From the NCBI GenBank assembly GCA_017622155.1, contig JAGARS010000211.1, forward strand, positions 1 to 7,869: a DNA stretch of 7,869 nucleotides, read 5' to 3'. The notes beneath the pieces were generated by a model that was not told the DNA's origin, searched no databases, and was given only the letters and a program-made list of their open reading frames with translations. Every line of letters starts with the position of its first letter. Position 1 is the first letter of the stretch. Both the position numbers and the translations under genes were made by a program. Shown piece after piece: positions 1 to 6,107 of this stretch. Origin of the DNA: Peptococcaceae bacterium (GTDB taxonomy: Bacteria > Bacillota > Peptococcia > Peptococcales > Peptococcaceae).

Positions 1-53
1 TAGAGCTGTACTGATAGACCTCTATAGCTAAGTCACAATATGTGAATCTGTTA

Positions 54-71
54 GACAAATTCCAATTTGTC
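54..71. repeat. Perfect 18-bp inverted repeat, operator-like
   Basis: The sequence GACAAATTCCAATTTGTC is two perfect 8-base arms around a central CC. The symmetry extends to TT/AA at 51-52 and 73-74 with one mismatch between. No T-run follows, so it is not an intrinsic terminator by itself. The size and near-continuous symmetry suit a dimeric regulator's binding site, or a small RNA hairpin in the 3' end of the left-hand transcript. No regulator gene is visible nearby to assign it to. Confidence 0.5.
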
Positions 72-102
72 GAATGAAACAATACCCGATATTTATGTAT
101 TT

Positions 103-140
103 AAGGCTCTTGATTCCTCTATGGAGTTAAGAAGCCTTTT
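103..140 (+). terminator. Intrinsic terminator of an upstream gene
   Basis: AAGGCT (103-108) pairs with AGCCTT (133-138). After one bulged A at 132 the stem continues with bases 109-117 against 123-131, including two G:T wobbles. The loop is TCTAT (118-122), and TTTTATTAT follows the stem. The long stem and T-rich tail point to rho-independent termination of a rightward transcript that starts left of the window. It separates that unit from yqeY. Confidence 0.75.
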
Positions 141-264
141 ATTATGCCTGAAGTTACACCGATACTTTTTATAAAATTGGGATGATATAGCGTTTTTCCT
201 TGGTATCAAGTAAGAAAAATGTGATATCCACAATCCTAGAAGACATAACTGTATATGCTCTGAC

Positions 265-293
265 TTGAAAACATGGTGTGTTTCTGATATAAT
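265..293 (+). promoter_or_regulatory. Sigma-A promoter of yqeY
   Basis: The -35 box is TTGAAA (265-270), followed by a 17-nt spacer and a perfect TATAAT -10 box (288-293). An extended -10 TGA (285-287) precedes the -10 box. Transcription would start near 300, giving a leader of roughly 30 nt. A ribosome binding site AGAAGGA (318-324) lies 8 nt before the ATG at 333. Confidence 0.85.
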
Positions 294-332
294 ATACTAT
301 CGTAAAATTCATAAGAAAGAAGGAACTCGAAT

Positions 333-770
333 ATGTATACCGCAAGATTGCGTGCAGATAAATTGGCTGCACTGAAAACCAAAGATACTGTAAAAAATAA
401 AGTAATTACCATGCTGCTTTCCGGCATTACTTACAAACAGAAAGAGCTGGGTCGTGAACTGACTGAGCAGGAATGCCTGGATGTAATTTCTAAAGAATTA
501 AAGCAGGAAAAAGAAGCGCTGGAAATGAGCCAGGGCAGAGAAGATAAAGTTGCAGAGCTGCAGGCTGAAATTGCAATTCTGGAAAGCTATCTGCCAAAAC
601 AGATGAGCGCTGATGAAGTAGCTGCCAAAGTGGCTGAGCTGATTTCCGGTGCAGGGCTGGAGCCGATTGTGAAAAACAAAGGTATGATTATGAAAACTGT
701 GATGGCTGAGCTGAAAGGCAAAGCTGATGGTAAAGTAATCGGTGCTGCGGTAGATGCATTGCTGAAATAA
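333..770 (+). CDS. yqeY: YqeY/GatB-like domain protein
   Basis: This 145-residue protein matches the usual length of the stand-alone YqeY family, which is related to the tail domain of the GatB subunit of the tRNA-dependent amidotransferase. The N-terminal half is a charged helical bundle. It is followed by the family-typical LESYLPKQMS (residues 83-92), KNKGMIMKTVM (114-124) and KGKADGKVI (128-136). By family knowledge the C-terminal part resembles the tRNA-contacting region of GatB. The exact role of YqeY is not settled; a tRNA or translation link is the usual proposal, and the protein should be cytosolic. It has its own strong promoter and a clear ribosome binding site, and is followed by a hairpin at 806-833, so it is probably largely monocistronic. 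The family assignment is secure and the function is not. Confidence 0.93.
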   Translation: MYTARLRADKLAALKTKDTVKNKVITMLLSGITYKQKELGRELTEQECLDVISKELKQEKEALEMSQGREDKVAELQAEIAILESYLPKQMSADEVAAKVAELISGAGLEPIVKNKGMIMKTVMAELKGKADGKVIGAAVDALLK

Positions 771-805
771 AGTTTGGTGTAAATGATTATAGAAATTGTT
801 AGTCG

Positions 806-833
806 GAGCTGTCCCTAAAATAGGTGGCAGCTC
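806..833 (+). terminator. Hairpin after yqeY, weak terminator or attenuator
   Basis: GAGCTGTC (806-813) pairs with GGCAGCTC (826-833), one pair being G:T. CCT/AGG (814-816 with 822-824) extends the stem past a bulged T at 825, and the loop is AAAAT. The sequence after the stem, TGTTGCGTTC, is only partly T-rich, so termination is probably incomplete. Some yqeY transcript may therefore read into the next cluster. Confidence 0.5.
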
Positions 834-835
834 TG

Positions 836-864
836 TTGCGTTCAAAAGGGTTCCATGATAGAAT
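836..864 (+). promoter_or_regulatory. Promoter of the DUF5058/M20 cluster
   Basis: The -35 box is the weak TTGCGT (836-841). A 17-nt spacer leads to TAGAAT (859-864), with an extended -10 TGA at 856-858 compensating for the poor -35. The predicted start is near 871. AAGGAGG (882-888) sits 8 nt before the ATG at 897. The promoter begins directly after the hairpin that follows yqeY. Confidence 0.65.
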
Positions 865-896
865 AGAGGCATTGTATCTATAAGGAGGATTTTATT

Positions 897-1661
897 ATGA
901 ACAGTTATCTGGCAAGTGTCAATGCAGGATATTTTTATGGCATTGTAGCGCTTGTGCTTGCATTTATTACGGGGATGTGCTTAATCTTTTGTGTGAAAAG
1001 CTACCGTGCAGGTGTAGCCATTGGGATGGAAGAAAAAGCGTTGCGCAAGGTGATCACCTCCAGTGTAATGTTTACACTTTTACCGTCGATCAGTATTCTG
1101 CTGGGTGTAATTGCGTTGAGCGGTACGCTGGGTGTACCGTTGTCATGGCTGCGTTTATCTGTGATTGGGGCGCTGCAGTATGAACTGAATGTAGCTGAAA
1201 TTGCAGCGCAGGGTGTAGGGCTTTCCGGGCTCAATCTGGCTGAACTCAATATCGGTGCATTTGTTACCATTGCATTGGTAATGACAGTAGGGATTTTAGG
1301 CGGTGTATTCTGCTGTATTTTCTTCCTGAAAAAATATATGAATAAGCTGCAGGGCGGAAATAATCAGGATGCCACACAAGATGAGAATAAAGAAAAGAAA
1401 CCATCTTTTGGCGCTCACGCTACCACGGCAATGTTTGTAGGGCTGTGTGCGGCATATATTGGTTCTTATATCGGTAAAGTGATGCCGGGCGGAGGCAGTG
1501 ACTGGATGCCGCTGTTTGTAGCCGGTGTGGCAGCTGCATGTATGGCGGTATTTGAGTATTTGATTCAGAAAAAACAGTATCTTGCACTGGAAAACTTTAG
1601 CCTTGCAGCCAGTATGCTGGTGGCTATGGCTGCGGCAGTGCTGGTAAATCTGGCAATATAG
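897..1661 (+). CDS. DUF5058-type six-helix membrane protein, putative transporter subunit
   Basis: This 254-residue protein resembles the DUF5058 family, whose function is not established. Hydrophobic segments at about 11-32, 54-75, 117-144, 174-193, 203-223 and 234-253 predict six membrane helices. A charged, asparagine- and lysine-rich loop at 145-172 splits them into 3+3. Just after helix 2 is GVPLSWL (79-85), followed by an amphipathic stretch up to helix 3. I see no catalytic motif, ATP-binding site or signal peptide, so a permease-like role is the simplest inference. The stop codon overlaps the ribosome binding site of the next gene, only 12 nt upstream of it, so the two are almost certainly co-translated. 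Family recognition is from memory of the sequence pattern and is fairly confident; the transport role is inference. Confidence 0.8.
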   Translation: MNSYLASVNAGYFYGIVALVLAFITGMCLIFCVKSYRAGVAIGMEEKALRKVITSSVMFTLLPSISILLGVIALSGTLGVPLSWLRLSVIGALQYELNVAEIAAQGVGLSGLNLAELNIGAFVTIALVMTVGILGGVFCCIFFLKKYMNKLQGGNNQDATQDENKEKKPSFGAHATTAMFVGLCAAYIGSYIGKVMPGGGSDWMPLFVAGVAAACMAVFEYLIQKKQYLALENFSLAASMLVAMAAAVLVNLAI

Positions 1662-1673
1662 GAGGGCAGACTG

Positions 1674-2393
1674 ATGAGTAAAGCAACAAATAACATGACA
1701 AATCAAAAAGCTGTATCCCCACAGGAGAAAGCTGCATTTTTTGCTGAGTTTAACAATGGTTTGCATCGTATTGGCCGGATTACGCTGGTGCTGGCGGTGA
1801 TTATGCTGGTGAGTGTGCCGTTTATCGTAGGTGCAATGAACGGCGTGATGCCTGACATGAAAGGTTTTCTGAAAGGGTTTGCTACCGTAGGGCTGATTTA
1901 TATTCCGGTAGCCATTGTAGAGTTTCTGGTATATACACCGATGCTTGGGGTAGGCGGCAGCTATCTGTCTTTTATCACAGGGAATGTAACCAATATGAAA
2001 ATCCCTTGCGTTATGAATGCAAAAGATATTGCAAAAACAGAAGCAGGGACACCGGAACATGAAATTGTATCTACAATCAGTGTGGCGGTTAGTGCCATTA
2101 CTACGACACTGGTAATTGTAGCTGGGGTTATTTTATTAGTTCCGCTGCAGCCGATTTTACAGGCGGAAGCGCTGCTGCCTGCGTTCAATAATGTAGTGCC
2201 TGCATTGTTCGGGGCACTGGGACTGAAATATTTTTTGAAAAGCCCGCAGATTGCAGTGGTGCCTCTGGTATTGATGAGTGTATTGTGCATTGCAGTACCG
2301 GCAGCGATTAGTCAGACCAGTCTGCTTTTGATTCCAAGCGGCGGTTTGGCGCTGTTAATTGGGTATTTATTATTCAAAAAAGGGAAACTGTAA
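1674..2393 (+). CDS. Six-helix membrane protein, probable partner of the DUF5058 protein
   Basis: I cannot give this 239-residue protein a firm family name. After a polar N-terminal segment of about 35 residues, hydrophobic segments near 36-56, 69-89, 133-158, 165-186, 191-211 and 216-235 predict six helices. The region after helix 2 carries GVGGSYL (92-98) and then SFITGNVTNMKIPC, a polar, glycine- and asparagine-containing stretch that looks like a substrate or subunit contact. The placement matches GVPLSWL in the preceding protein, so the two may be divergent homologues forming a heteromer. GGAGG (1661-1665) overlaps the upstream stop and lies 8 nt before the ATG. The M20 peptidase start follows 15 nt after its stop. 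A mechanosensitive channel or unrelated permease subunit is also possible. Confidence 0.75.
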   Translation: MSKATNNMTNQKAVSPQEKAAFFAEFNNGLHRIGRITLVLAVIMLVSVPFIVGAMNGVMPDMKGFLKGFATVGLIYIPVAIVEFLVYTPMLGVGGSYLSFITGNVTNMKIPCVMNAKDIAKTEAGTPEHEIVSTISVAVSAITTTLVIVAGVILLVPLQPILQAEALLPAFNNVVPALFGALGLKYFLKSPQIAVVPLVLMSVLCIAVPAAISQTSLLLIPSGGLALLIGYLLFKKGKL

Positions 2394-2394
2394 A

Positions 2395-2399
2395 GGAGG
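2395..2399 (+). promoter_or_regulatory. Ribosome binding site deciding the M20 start
   Basis: GGAGG lies 9 nt before the ATG at 2409. An in-frame GTG at 2400 directly abuts this site and cannot be the start, so the protein begins MIFLAIP rather than three codons earlier. Confidence 0.85.
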
Positions 2400-2408
2400 G
2401 TGCCGGAT

Positions 2409-3842
2409 ATGATTTTTTTAGCAATTCCCGTATTGGCAATCCTGTTACTGGCTGTATTGCTGGCAGTCAAAACAGTTATGCTTCAGCCTACATCGGCCAA
2501 AACAGCAAAGGTCGTACTGGATGAGAGCCCACGTGCGGAAGCCTATGGCGAGGCATTGTCCCGTATGGTGCAGCAGGAGACTATCTCCAGCCGCAACCAG
2601 GAGGATCGCAGCAAGTTTGATGTATTTCATACTGTACTGGCTGAATTATTTCCGCTGGTGCATGCCAACTGTGAAAAACATGTGTTTAATGGCAGCCTGT
2701 TATTCAAATGGCAAGGCAAAGGCGAAGGGGAACCGATTCTTTTGATGAGTCATCAGGATGTGGTAGAAGCAAACGGCACCTGGGAGCACGCTCCGTTTAG
2801 TGGTGATATTGATGAAAAAGGCCGTGTATGGGGGCGTGGTACAGTAGACACCAAAGCAAGCTTGTTCTGTATTTTTACGGCAGTAGAAGAATTGATAGCG
2901 GAAGGTTTTGTACCAAATTGTGATGTGTATATTGCCGGCAGCTGCACAGAAGAATGGAGCGGTGATGGTGCACCGGCTACTGTTGCTTATTTGGAAGAGC
3001 AAAAAGTGCGCCTGCGTTTGGTATTGGATGAAGGCGGTATGATTATTGAAGAGCCAATTGCCGGTGTAAAAGGCACCTATGCTATGATTGGTATTGTAGA
3101 AAAAGGCTATGGCGATGTAAAATTTACAGCCAGAGGGAAAGGCGGTCATGCCAGCGCACCGGGCAAAAATACTCCTTTGGTGCGTCTGGGTAAATTTATG
3201 ACAGATGTAGAAAAGCATCCGCCATTCGAAGCACAGTTTACTCCGGTAGTAGCAGAAATGTTTCGCCGCATTGCGCCGAATATGAATTTTGGTATGAAAC
3301 TGTTGTTTTCAAATGTGTGGCTGTTTAAGCCGCTGCTGCTGAAAGTGATGCCGTCTGTGAGCCCGGCAGCAGGTGCTATGCTTAAAACTACATTGGCATT
3401 CACCATGGCGAAAGGTGCAGATGGAGCCAATGTATTGCCGCAGGAGGCAAGTGTGGTAGGGAATATGCGCTTTATTCACCATCAGCCAAACAAAGAAAGC
3501 ATCGATTGTATCAGCAAAATTGCAGCCAAATATGATATTGAAACAGAAGTGCTGTATCAGGCTTATCCTTGCCCGATTGTGGATTTCAAAGGAAAAGAGT
3601 TCCGCATGGTAGAAGACATTATCCATGATATCTATCCGGGTGTAGGCACTTGCCCGTACGTTATGACCGGAGGCACCGATGCCAAATATTACAGCAAAAT
3701 CAGTGACAACTGTATTCGATTTGCTCCGCTGTATATTGATGGCCAGCAATACGGCAGTATTCATGGGCTGAACGAAAATATTTATCAGGGTACATTGCCG
3801 ATGGGTGTAGATTTTTATAAAGCAGTCATTCGGAATGTGTAA
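2409..3842 (+). CDS. Membrane-anchored M20 metallopeptidase, carboxypeptidase S/PM20D1-like
   Basis: This 477-residue protein is a di-zinc M20 peptidase. An uncharged hydrophobic helix (residues 2-20) forms a signal anchor. Metal and catalytic residues are all visible: H115 and D117 in SHQDVV, D147 in GRGTVDTK, E181/E182 in TEEWSG, D207 in LDEGG, and H452 in IHGLNE. The lid domain carries GGHASAP with H247. GGTDAKYY (421-428) and IHGLNENI are the form seen in yeast carboxypeptidase S and animal PM20D1, which act on C-terminal peptide bonds or N-acyl amino acids. The anchor is followed by K21, K31 and K34 with no charge before it. By the positive-inside rule this may place the catalytic domain in the cytoplasm, but that is uncertain. 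It is the last gene of the cluster with the two membrane proteins, suggesting it processes what they transport. The exact substrate is unknown. Confidence 0.92.
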   Translation: MIFLAIPVLAILLLAVLLAVKTVMLQPTSAKTAKVVLDESPRAEAYGEALSRMVQQETISSRNQEDRSKFDVFHTVLAELFPLVHANCEKHVFNGSLLFKWQGKGEGEPILLMSHQDVVEANGTWEHAPFSGDIDEKGRVWGRGTVDTKASLFCIFTAVEELIAEGFVPNCDVYIAGSCTEEWSGDGAPATVAYLEEQKVRLRLVLDEGGMIIEEPIAGVKGTYAMIGIVEKGYGDVKFTARGKGGHASAPGKNTPLVRLGKFMTDVEKHPPFEAQFTPVVAEMFRRIAPNMNFGMKLLFSNVWLFKPLLLKVMPSVSPAAGAMLKTTLAFTMAKGADGANVLPQEASVVGNMRFIHHQPNKESIDCISKIAAKYDIETEVLYQAYPCPIVDFKGKEFRMVEDIIHDIYPGVGTCPYVMTGGTDAKYYSKISDNCIRFAPLYIDGQQYGSIHGLNENIYQGTLPMGVDFYKAVIRNV

Positions 3843-3851
3843 AAGAAACTC

Positions 3852-3880
3852 TTTCTTTGTGCGTCAAAATGCGGTATACT
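3852..3880 (+). promoter_or_regulatory. Possible weak promoter before the transglutaminase-like gene
   Basis: TATACT (3875-3880) is a good -10 box, but the best -35 candidates at 3852-3858 (TTTCTT or TTCTTT, spacers 17 or 16) are poor. An A:T-rich perfect inverted repeat, AAAGAAA-CTC-TTTCTTT (3842-3858), overlaps this -35 region. It has no T-run after it, so it is not a clear terminator. The downstream pair may therefore be transcribed from here, by read-through from the M20 cluster, or both. Confidence 0.4.
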
Positions 3881-3913
3881 TATCGATATGAATAAATTGG
3901 AAGGGGATATCGC

Positions 3914-4519
3914 ATGGATTACTTATTAGAAGTTGAAGATAAAGCTGCCTATTTGGCATCTACCCATTATATTGACTGGCAGCATCCGCTGATTCTGGCA
4001 AAGGTAGAGGAATTGTTCGCAGGATGTGACACAGAGCTTGAAAAAATCAAAGCAGCATTTACGTTTGTGCGTGACAGCATTCCGCATTCGGGCGATATTC
4101 AGAGCCATAAAATCACTCATACTGCTTCGGAAGCGTTGGCAGAGGGCGAAGGTGTGTGTTATGTGAAATCAATGCTGCTGGCTGCTTTGCTTCGCAGTCA
4201 GGGAATTGCAGCCGGGCTGTGTTATCAGCGTCTGGCTAGAGCCAATGACCATATCATCCATGCATTAAATGGTATTTATCTGAGTGATATGCAGAAATGG
4301 GTGCGTGTTGATGCGCGCGGCAACCTGCCGGGCAAAGAGGCTGAATTTTATGTAGATGCACCGGATAAAGAACAGCTGGTGTTCATCATTCGTCCGGAAA
4401 TGGACGAAGTAGATTATCCAACCATTTATGCGGAACCGCCAATGGTTACCACAAAAGTATTGGAAGAAAACACAGATTGTGCAGAAGTGCTGAAATGCAA
4501 ACTGCCGGCACAGCTGTAA
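3914..4519 (+). CDS. Transglutaminase-like cysteine protease-fold protein
   Basis: This 201-residue protein shows the transglutaminase core. The catalytic Cys is C82 in GEGVCYVKSMLLAALLRSQGI (79-98), where the family's nucleophile heads a long helix. The His is H116 in IIHALN and the Asp is D133 in VRVDARGN. Bacterial members of this fold are mostly cysteine proteases, peptidoglycan- or peptide-amide-acting enzymes, or amidases rather than true cross-linking enzymes. The N-terminal 60 residues form a helical lead-in, and no signal peptide is visible, so it is probably cytosolic. AAGGGG (3901-3906) stands 7 nt before the ATG. It is followed 18 nt later by a small membrane protein gene, so the two are probably co-transcribed. 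The fold and triad are well supported and the substrate is not known. Confidence 0.88.
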   Translation: MDYLLEVEDKAAYLASTHYIDWQHPLILAKVEELFAGCDTELEKIKAAFTFVRDSIPHSGDIQSHKITHTASEALAEGEGVCYVKSMLLAALLRSQGIAAGLCYQRLARANDHIIHALNGIYLSDMQKWVRVDARGNLPGKEAEFYVDAPDKEQLVFIIRPEMDEVDYPTIYAEPPMVTTKVLEENTDCAEVLKCKLPAQL

Positions 4520-4537
4520 TGCAGGAGGAAGTATAGA

Positions 4538-4954
4538 ATGTCTAAGAAAAAAACAAACAAACCAGCTGCAAATGCGCAACAGCAAGCTACGCAGAATGTT
4601 CAGAAAGAGCAGAAGAAAAAATTAAGCAAAAAAGAGAAAAAAGCCATTGCGGAACAGCGTTCCAAAGAACTGAATCAGAAGAAAACACGCAACTATGGTA
4701 TTGGTTTTGTGTTTTCATTGATTGCAGTGGCAGTTTCGTTTTTGTATAAGCCGGAAGTGGGGACTGCACTGTGGTCATACACACAGATGGGCTGCTATGC
4801 ACTGATGGGTGTTGCAGGGTTTTTCCTGAAAAATGGTGCGAAATACGAAGAAAATGTAAAACGCGCAAAAACCATGGACATGATTGGCCTTGTATTTATT
4901 GTAGTCTGCTTTGGTATGATTATGGCCGAAGCGGTAGCATTATTTATGGGCTAA
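4538..4954 (+). CDS. Small lysine-rich membrane protein, unknown function
   Basis: I do not recognise this 138-residue protein. Residues 1-51 are highly charged and rich in Lys, Gln and Ala, probably a helical or disordered cytoplasmic tail with a strong positive charge. Three hydrophobic helices follow at about 53-70, 78-97 and 114-136, with a charged loop at 100-112. By the positive-inside rule the N-terminal tail lies in the cytoplasm, where it could bind nucleic acid, acidic lipid or a partner protein. AGGAGG (4523-4528) lies 9 nt before the ATG, and the gap to the transglutaminase-like gene is 18 nt, so a shared transcript is likely. A strong terminator follows at 4998-5034. The strong ribosome binding site and operon position support it as a real gene. 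Confidence 0.8.
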   Translation: MSKKKTNKPAANAQQQATQNVQKEQKKKLSKKEKKAIAEQRSKELNQKKTRNYGIGFVFSLIAVAVSFLYKPEVGTALWSYTQMGCYALMGVAGFFLKNGAKYEENVKRAKTMDMIGLVFIVVCFGMIMAEAVALFMG

Positions 4955-4997
4955 TATTGGGTTTCACTTGATAATTTTGTTGATATTTTTATAGTAC

Positions 4998-5034
4998 AAA
5001 AGGCTTTCAGAGAATAAAACTCTGAAAGCCTTTT
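4998..5034. terminator. Perfect bidirectional terminator between convergent genes
   Basis: AAAAGGCTTTCAGAG (4998-5012) and its exact reverse complement (5020-5034) form a 15-bp stem around the loop AATAAAA. On the plus strand the T-tail continues as TTTTATGTTTTT, and on the minus strand the stem also ends in TTTT. It lies between the stop of the rightward membrane protein gene (4954) and the stop of the leftward HD gene (5050), so it can end both transcripts. Confidence 0.93.
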
Positions 5035-5049
5035 ATGTTTTTGCGGATA

Positions 5050-5826
5050 TTATAGTTGTGCATCCATTTCTGCAGTGGCTAAGAAAATATCGTACCATGA
5101 TTCTTCAATATATTCTGCTTCCTTGCGAGTCAGTTCAATATCGTTATTACGGAATCGATAGTTTACCGGAAACCACTCAGGATTGCCTTTTACCAGACAG
5201 TATGCTTCACCAAAAGTATTTGCTTGATAGAGCTTTTCATAATCTGCACTGATTTTGTAAATCACGAACACATCTTTGTAGTGGTCAGTCAGTTCTTTGT
5301 AAGCGTCAGCTGTTTCGATGTATTGCTGCAAATCACTTAATGCATCTAAAATACCGTTGTAATACCAGGCCTGTTTTTCTTTTGGCGCGTTAAAGCGTTC
5401 CCAAACATCATCACCGATTTCTGCATAATCTCTGGCAATACTGCGCAGATTGGACAATTTATCTGCCAATACCAGCATTTTGATGCGGTCGTCAGCCTGT
5501 TTTAAGGCATAGATGGCAGTGGTTTTGCGTTCTGCCCAGCTTTTGCTTTTATCCTCGCTGTGATGCCCCACCAGTGCAGCTACATCATCACCAAATAATG
5601 CGGAGATTTCTGCTACGGTAGTATCGGTGTCTTCTACTACATCATGCAAAAGTCCCGCAATTTGTACATTGAGATCGGCATGCATATTCGATAATATGAG
5701 CATTGTTTCCAACGGATGTACAATATAAGGTGTGTCAGTGCCTTTGCGTACCTGGCCGGCATGCTGCTCGGTGGCAAATATAATGGCACGATTCAAATCT
5801 TCTACAGTGTTTTCTTTGATATTCAT
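5050..5826 (-). CDS. HD-domain (p)ppGpp hydrolase-like protein (MESH1/SpoT type) with C-terminal extension
   Basis: Residues 1 to about 170 form an HD domain of the RelA/SpoT hydrolase type. Visible residues are H22, the RKG at 27-29, H37 in YIVHPLE, H61-D62 in LLHDVVEDT with E65 and D66, and D122 and N126 in LADKLSNLRS. SEDKSKSWAERK (90-101) is also family-typical. These are the Mn-binding and catalytic positions of hydrolases that remove the 3' pyrophosphate of (p)ppGpp, or phosphate from NADPH in MESH1. No synthetase domain is present. About 85 further residues (171-258), aromatic and acidic, have no family I recognise. MESH1-like proteins are about 180 residues, so this extension is unusual. 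AAAGGAG (5834-5840 complement) lies 7 nt before the ATG. The gene follows the metal-binding protein gene after 40 nt without a visible terminator. Confidence 0.85.
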   Translation of the reverse strand: MNIKENTVEDLNRAIIFATEQHAGQVRKGTDTPYIVHPLETMLILSNMHADLNVQIAGLLHDVVEDTDTTVAEISALFGDDVAALVGHHSEDKSKSWAERKTTAIYALKQADDRIKMLVLADKLSNLRSIARDYAEIGDDVWERFNAPKEKQAWYYNGILDALSDLQQYIETADAYKELTDHYKDVFVIYKISADYEKLYQANTFGEAYCLVKGNPEWFPVNYRFRNNDIELTRKEAEYIEESWYDIFLATAEMDAQL

Positions 5827-5866
5827 GGTGCTGCTCCTTTCACAAATCTCTTAGCATTTCTGTACG

Positions 5867-6085
5867 TTACTTCTGAATAGTTTCTATCTTTTCTACGGTA
5901 TATCCTGCATTCTGTACTGCACGAATTAAATCAGCATTGGTGATATCGTCGCTGCAATCCACTAACGCACATTTGGCGCCCACATTTACCCGGGCTTTCA
6001 CGCCATCTACACTGTTCAGTGCATTTTCTACACGCACATTGCAATGCGGGCAAGTCATTCCCTTGATGATCATATTTTTTTCCAT
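5867..6085 (-). CDS. Heavy-metal-associated (HMA/CopZ-like) protein
   Basis: This 72-residue protein is a single HMA domain. GMTCPHC (residues 9-15) supplies the metal-binding C12 and C15 at the start of the first helix. The beta-alpha-beta-beta-alpha-beta pattern then runs to the end (LNSVDGVKARVNVG, then DLIRAVQNAGYTVEKIE). Family members are cytosolic copper chaperones or metal-delivery proteins. An extra pair, C39 and C44, sits near the second and third strands and is not part of the usual motif. The start is the ATG at 6085, because AGGGAG (6094-6099 complement) lies 8 nt before it. The frame stays open to 6214, but that extension would run through the promoter. No copper ATPase or copper regulator is visible in the window, so the metal and client are unassigned. 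Confidence 0.88.
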   Translation of the reverse strand: MEKNMIIKGMTCPHCNVRVENALNSVDGVKARVNVGAKCALVDCSDDITNADLIRAVQNAGYTVEKIETIQK

Positions 6086-6093
6086 TGCACTCA

Positions 6094-6099
6094 CTCCCT
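6094..6099 (-). promoter_or_regulatory. Ribosome binding site deciding the HMA protein start
   Basis: Read on the minus strand this is AGGGAG, 8 nt before the ATG at 6085. It supports the 72-residue form rather than the longer in-frame form reaching 6214. Confidence 0.8.
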
Positions 6100-6107
6100 G
6101 TAGATAT

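Larger units (their letters stand above)
1..264. other. Non-coding upstream region with possible tail of a left-hand gene
   Basis: No convincing gene lies here. One plus-strand frame is open from the window edge and reads RAVLIDLYS before a TAA at 29-31. This could be the C-terminus of a gene lying mostly outside the window, but nine residues cannot identify it. The plus-strand terminator at 103-140 fits a rightward transcript arriving from the left. The region also holds a perfect inverted repeat at 54-71 and a weaker one at 201-230 (TGGTATCA facing TGATATCCA, with one bulged base). Minus-strand open frames that run from here into yqeY have no ribosome binding site and no recognisable protein character. 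Confidence 0.5.

Noticed and set aside
169..427. Minus-strand open frames upstream of and within the yqeY start
   Set aside because: They overlap the yqeY promoter and coding start, have no ribosome binding site, and their residue content is not protein-like.
1296..2060. Long minus-strand open frame of 254 codons
   Set aside because: It lies opposite the two membrane protein genes, is overloaded with Cys, His and Tyr, and has no ribosome binding site. It is a shadow of codon bias on the other strand.
2700..3218. Minus-strand open frame opposite the M20 gene
   Set aside because: It is antisense to a gene with complete catalytic motifs and shows the same Cys/His/Phe-rich shadow composition.
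3842..3858. AAAGAAA-CTC-TTTCTTT hairpin as a terminator of the M20 cluster
   Set aside because: The stem is almost all A:T with a 3-base loop and no following T-run, so it is unlikely to stop transcription.
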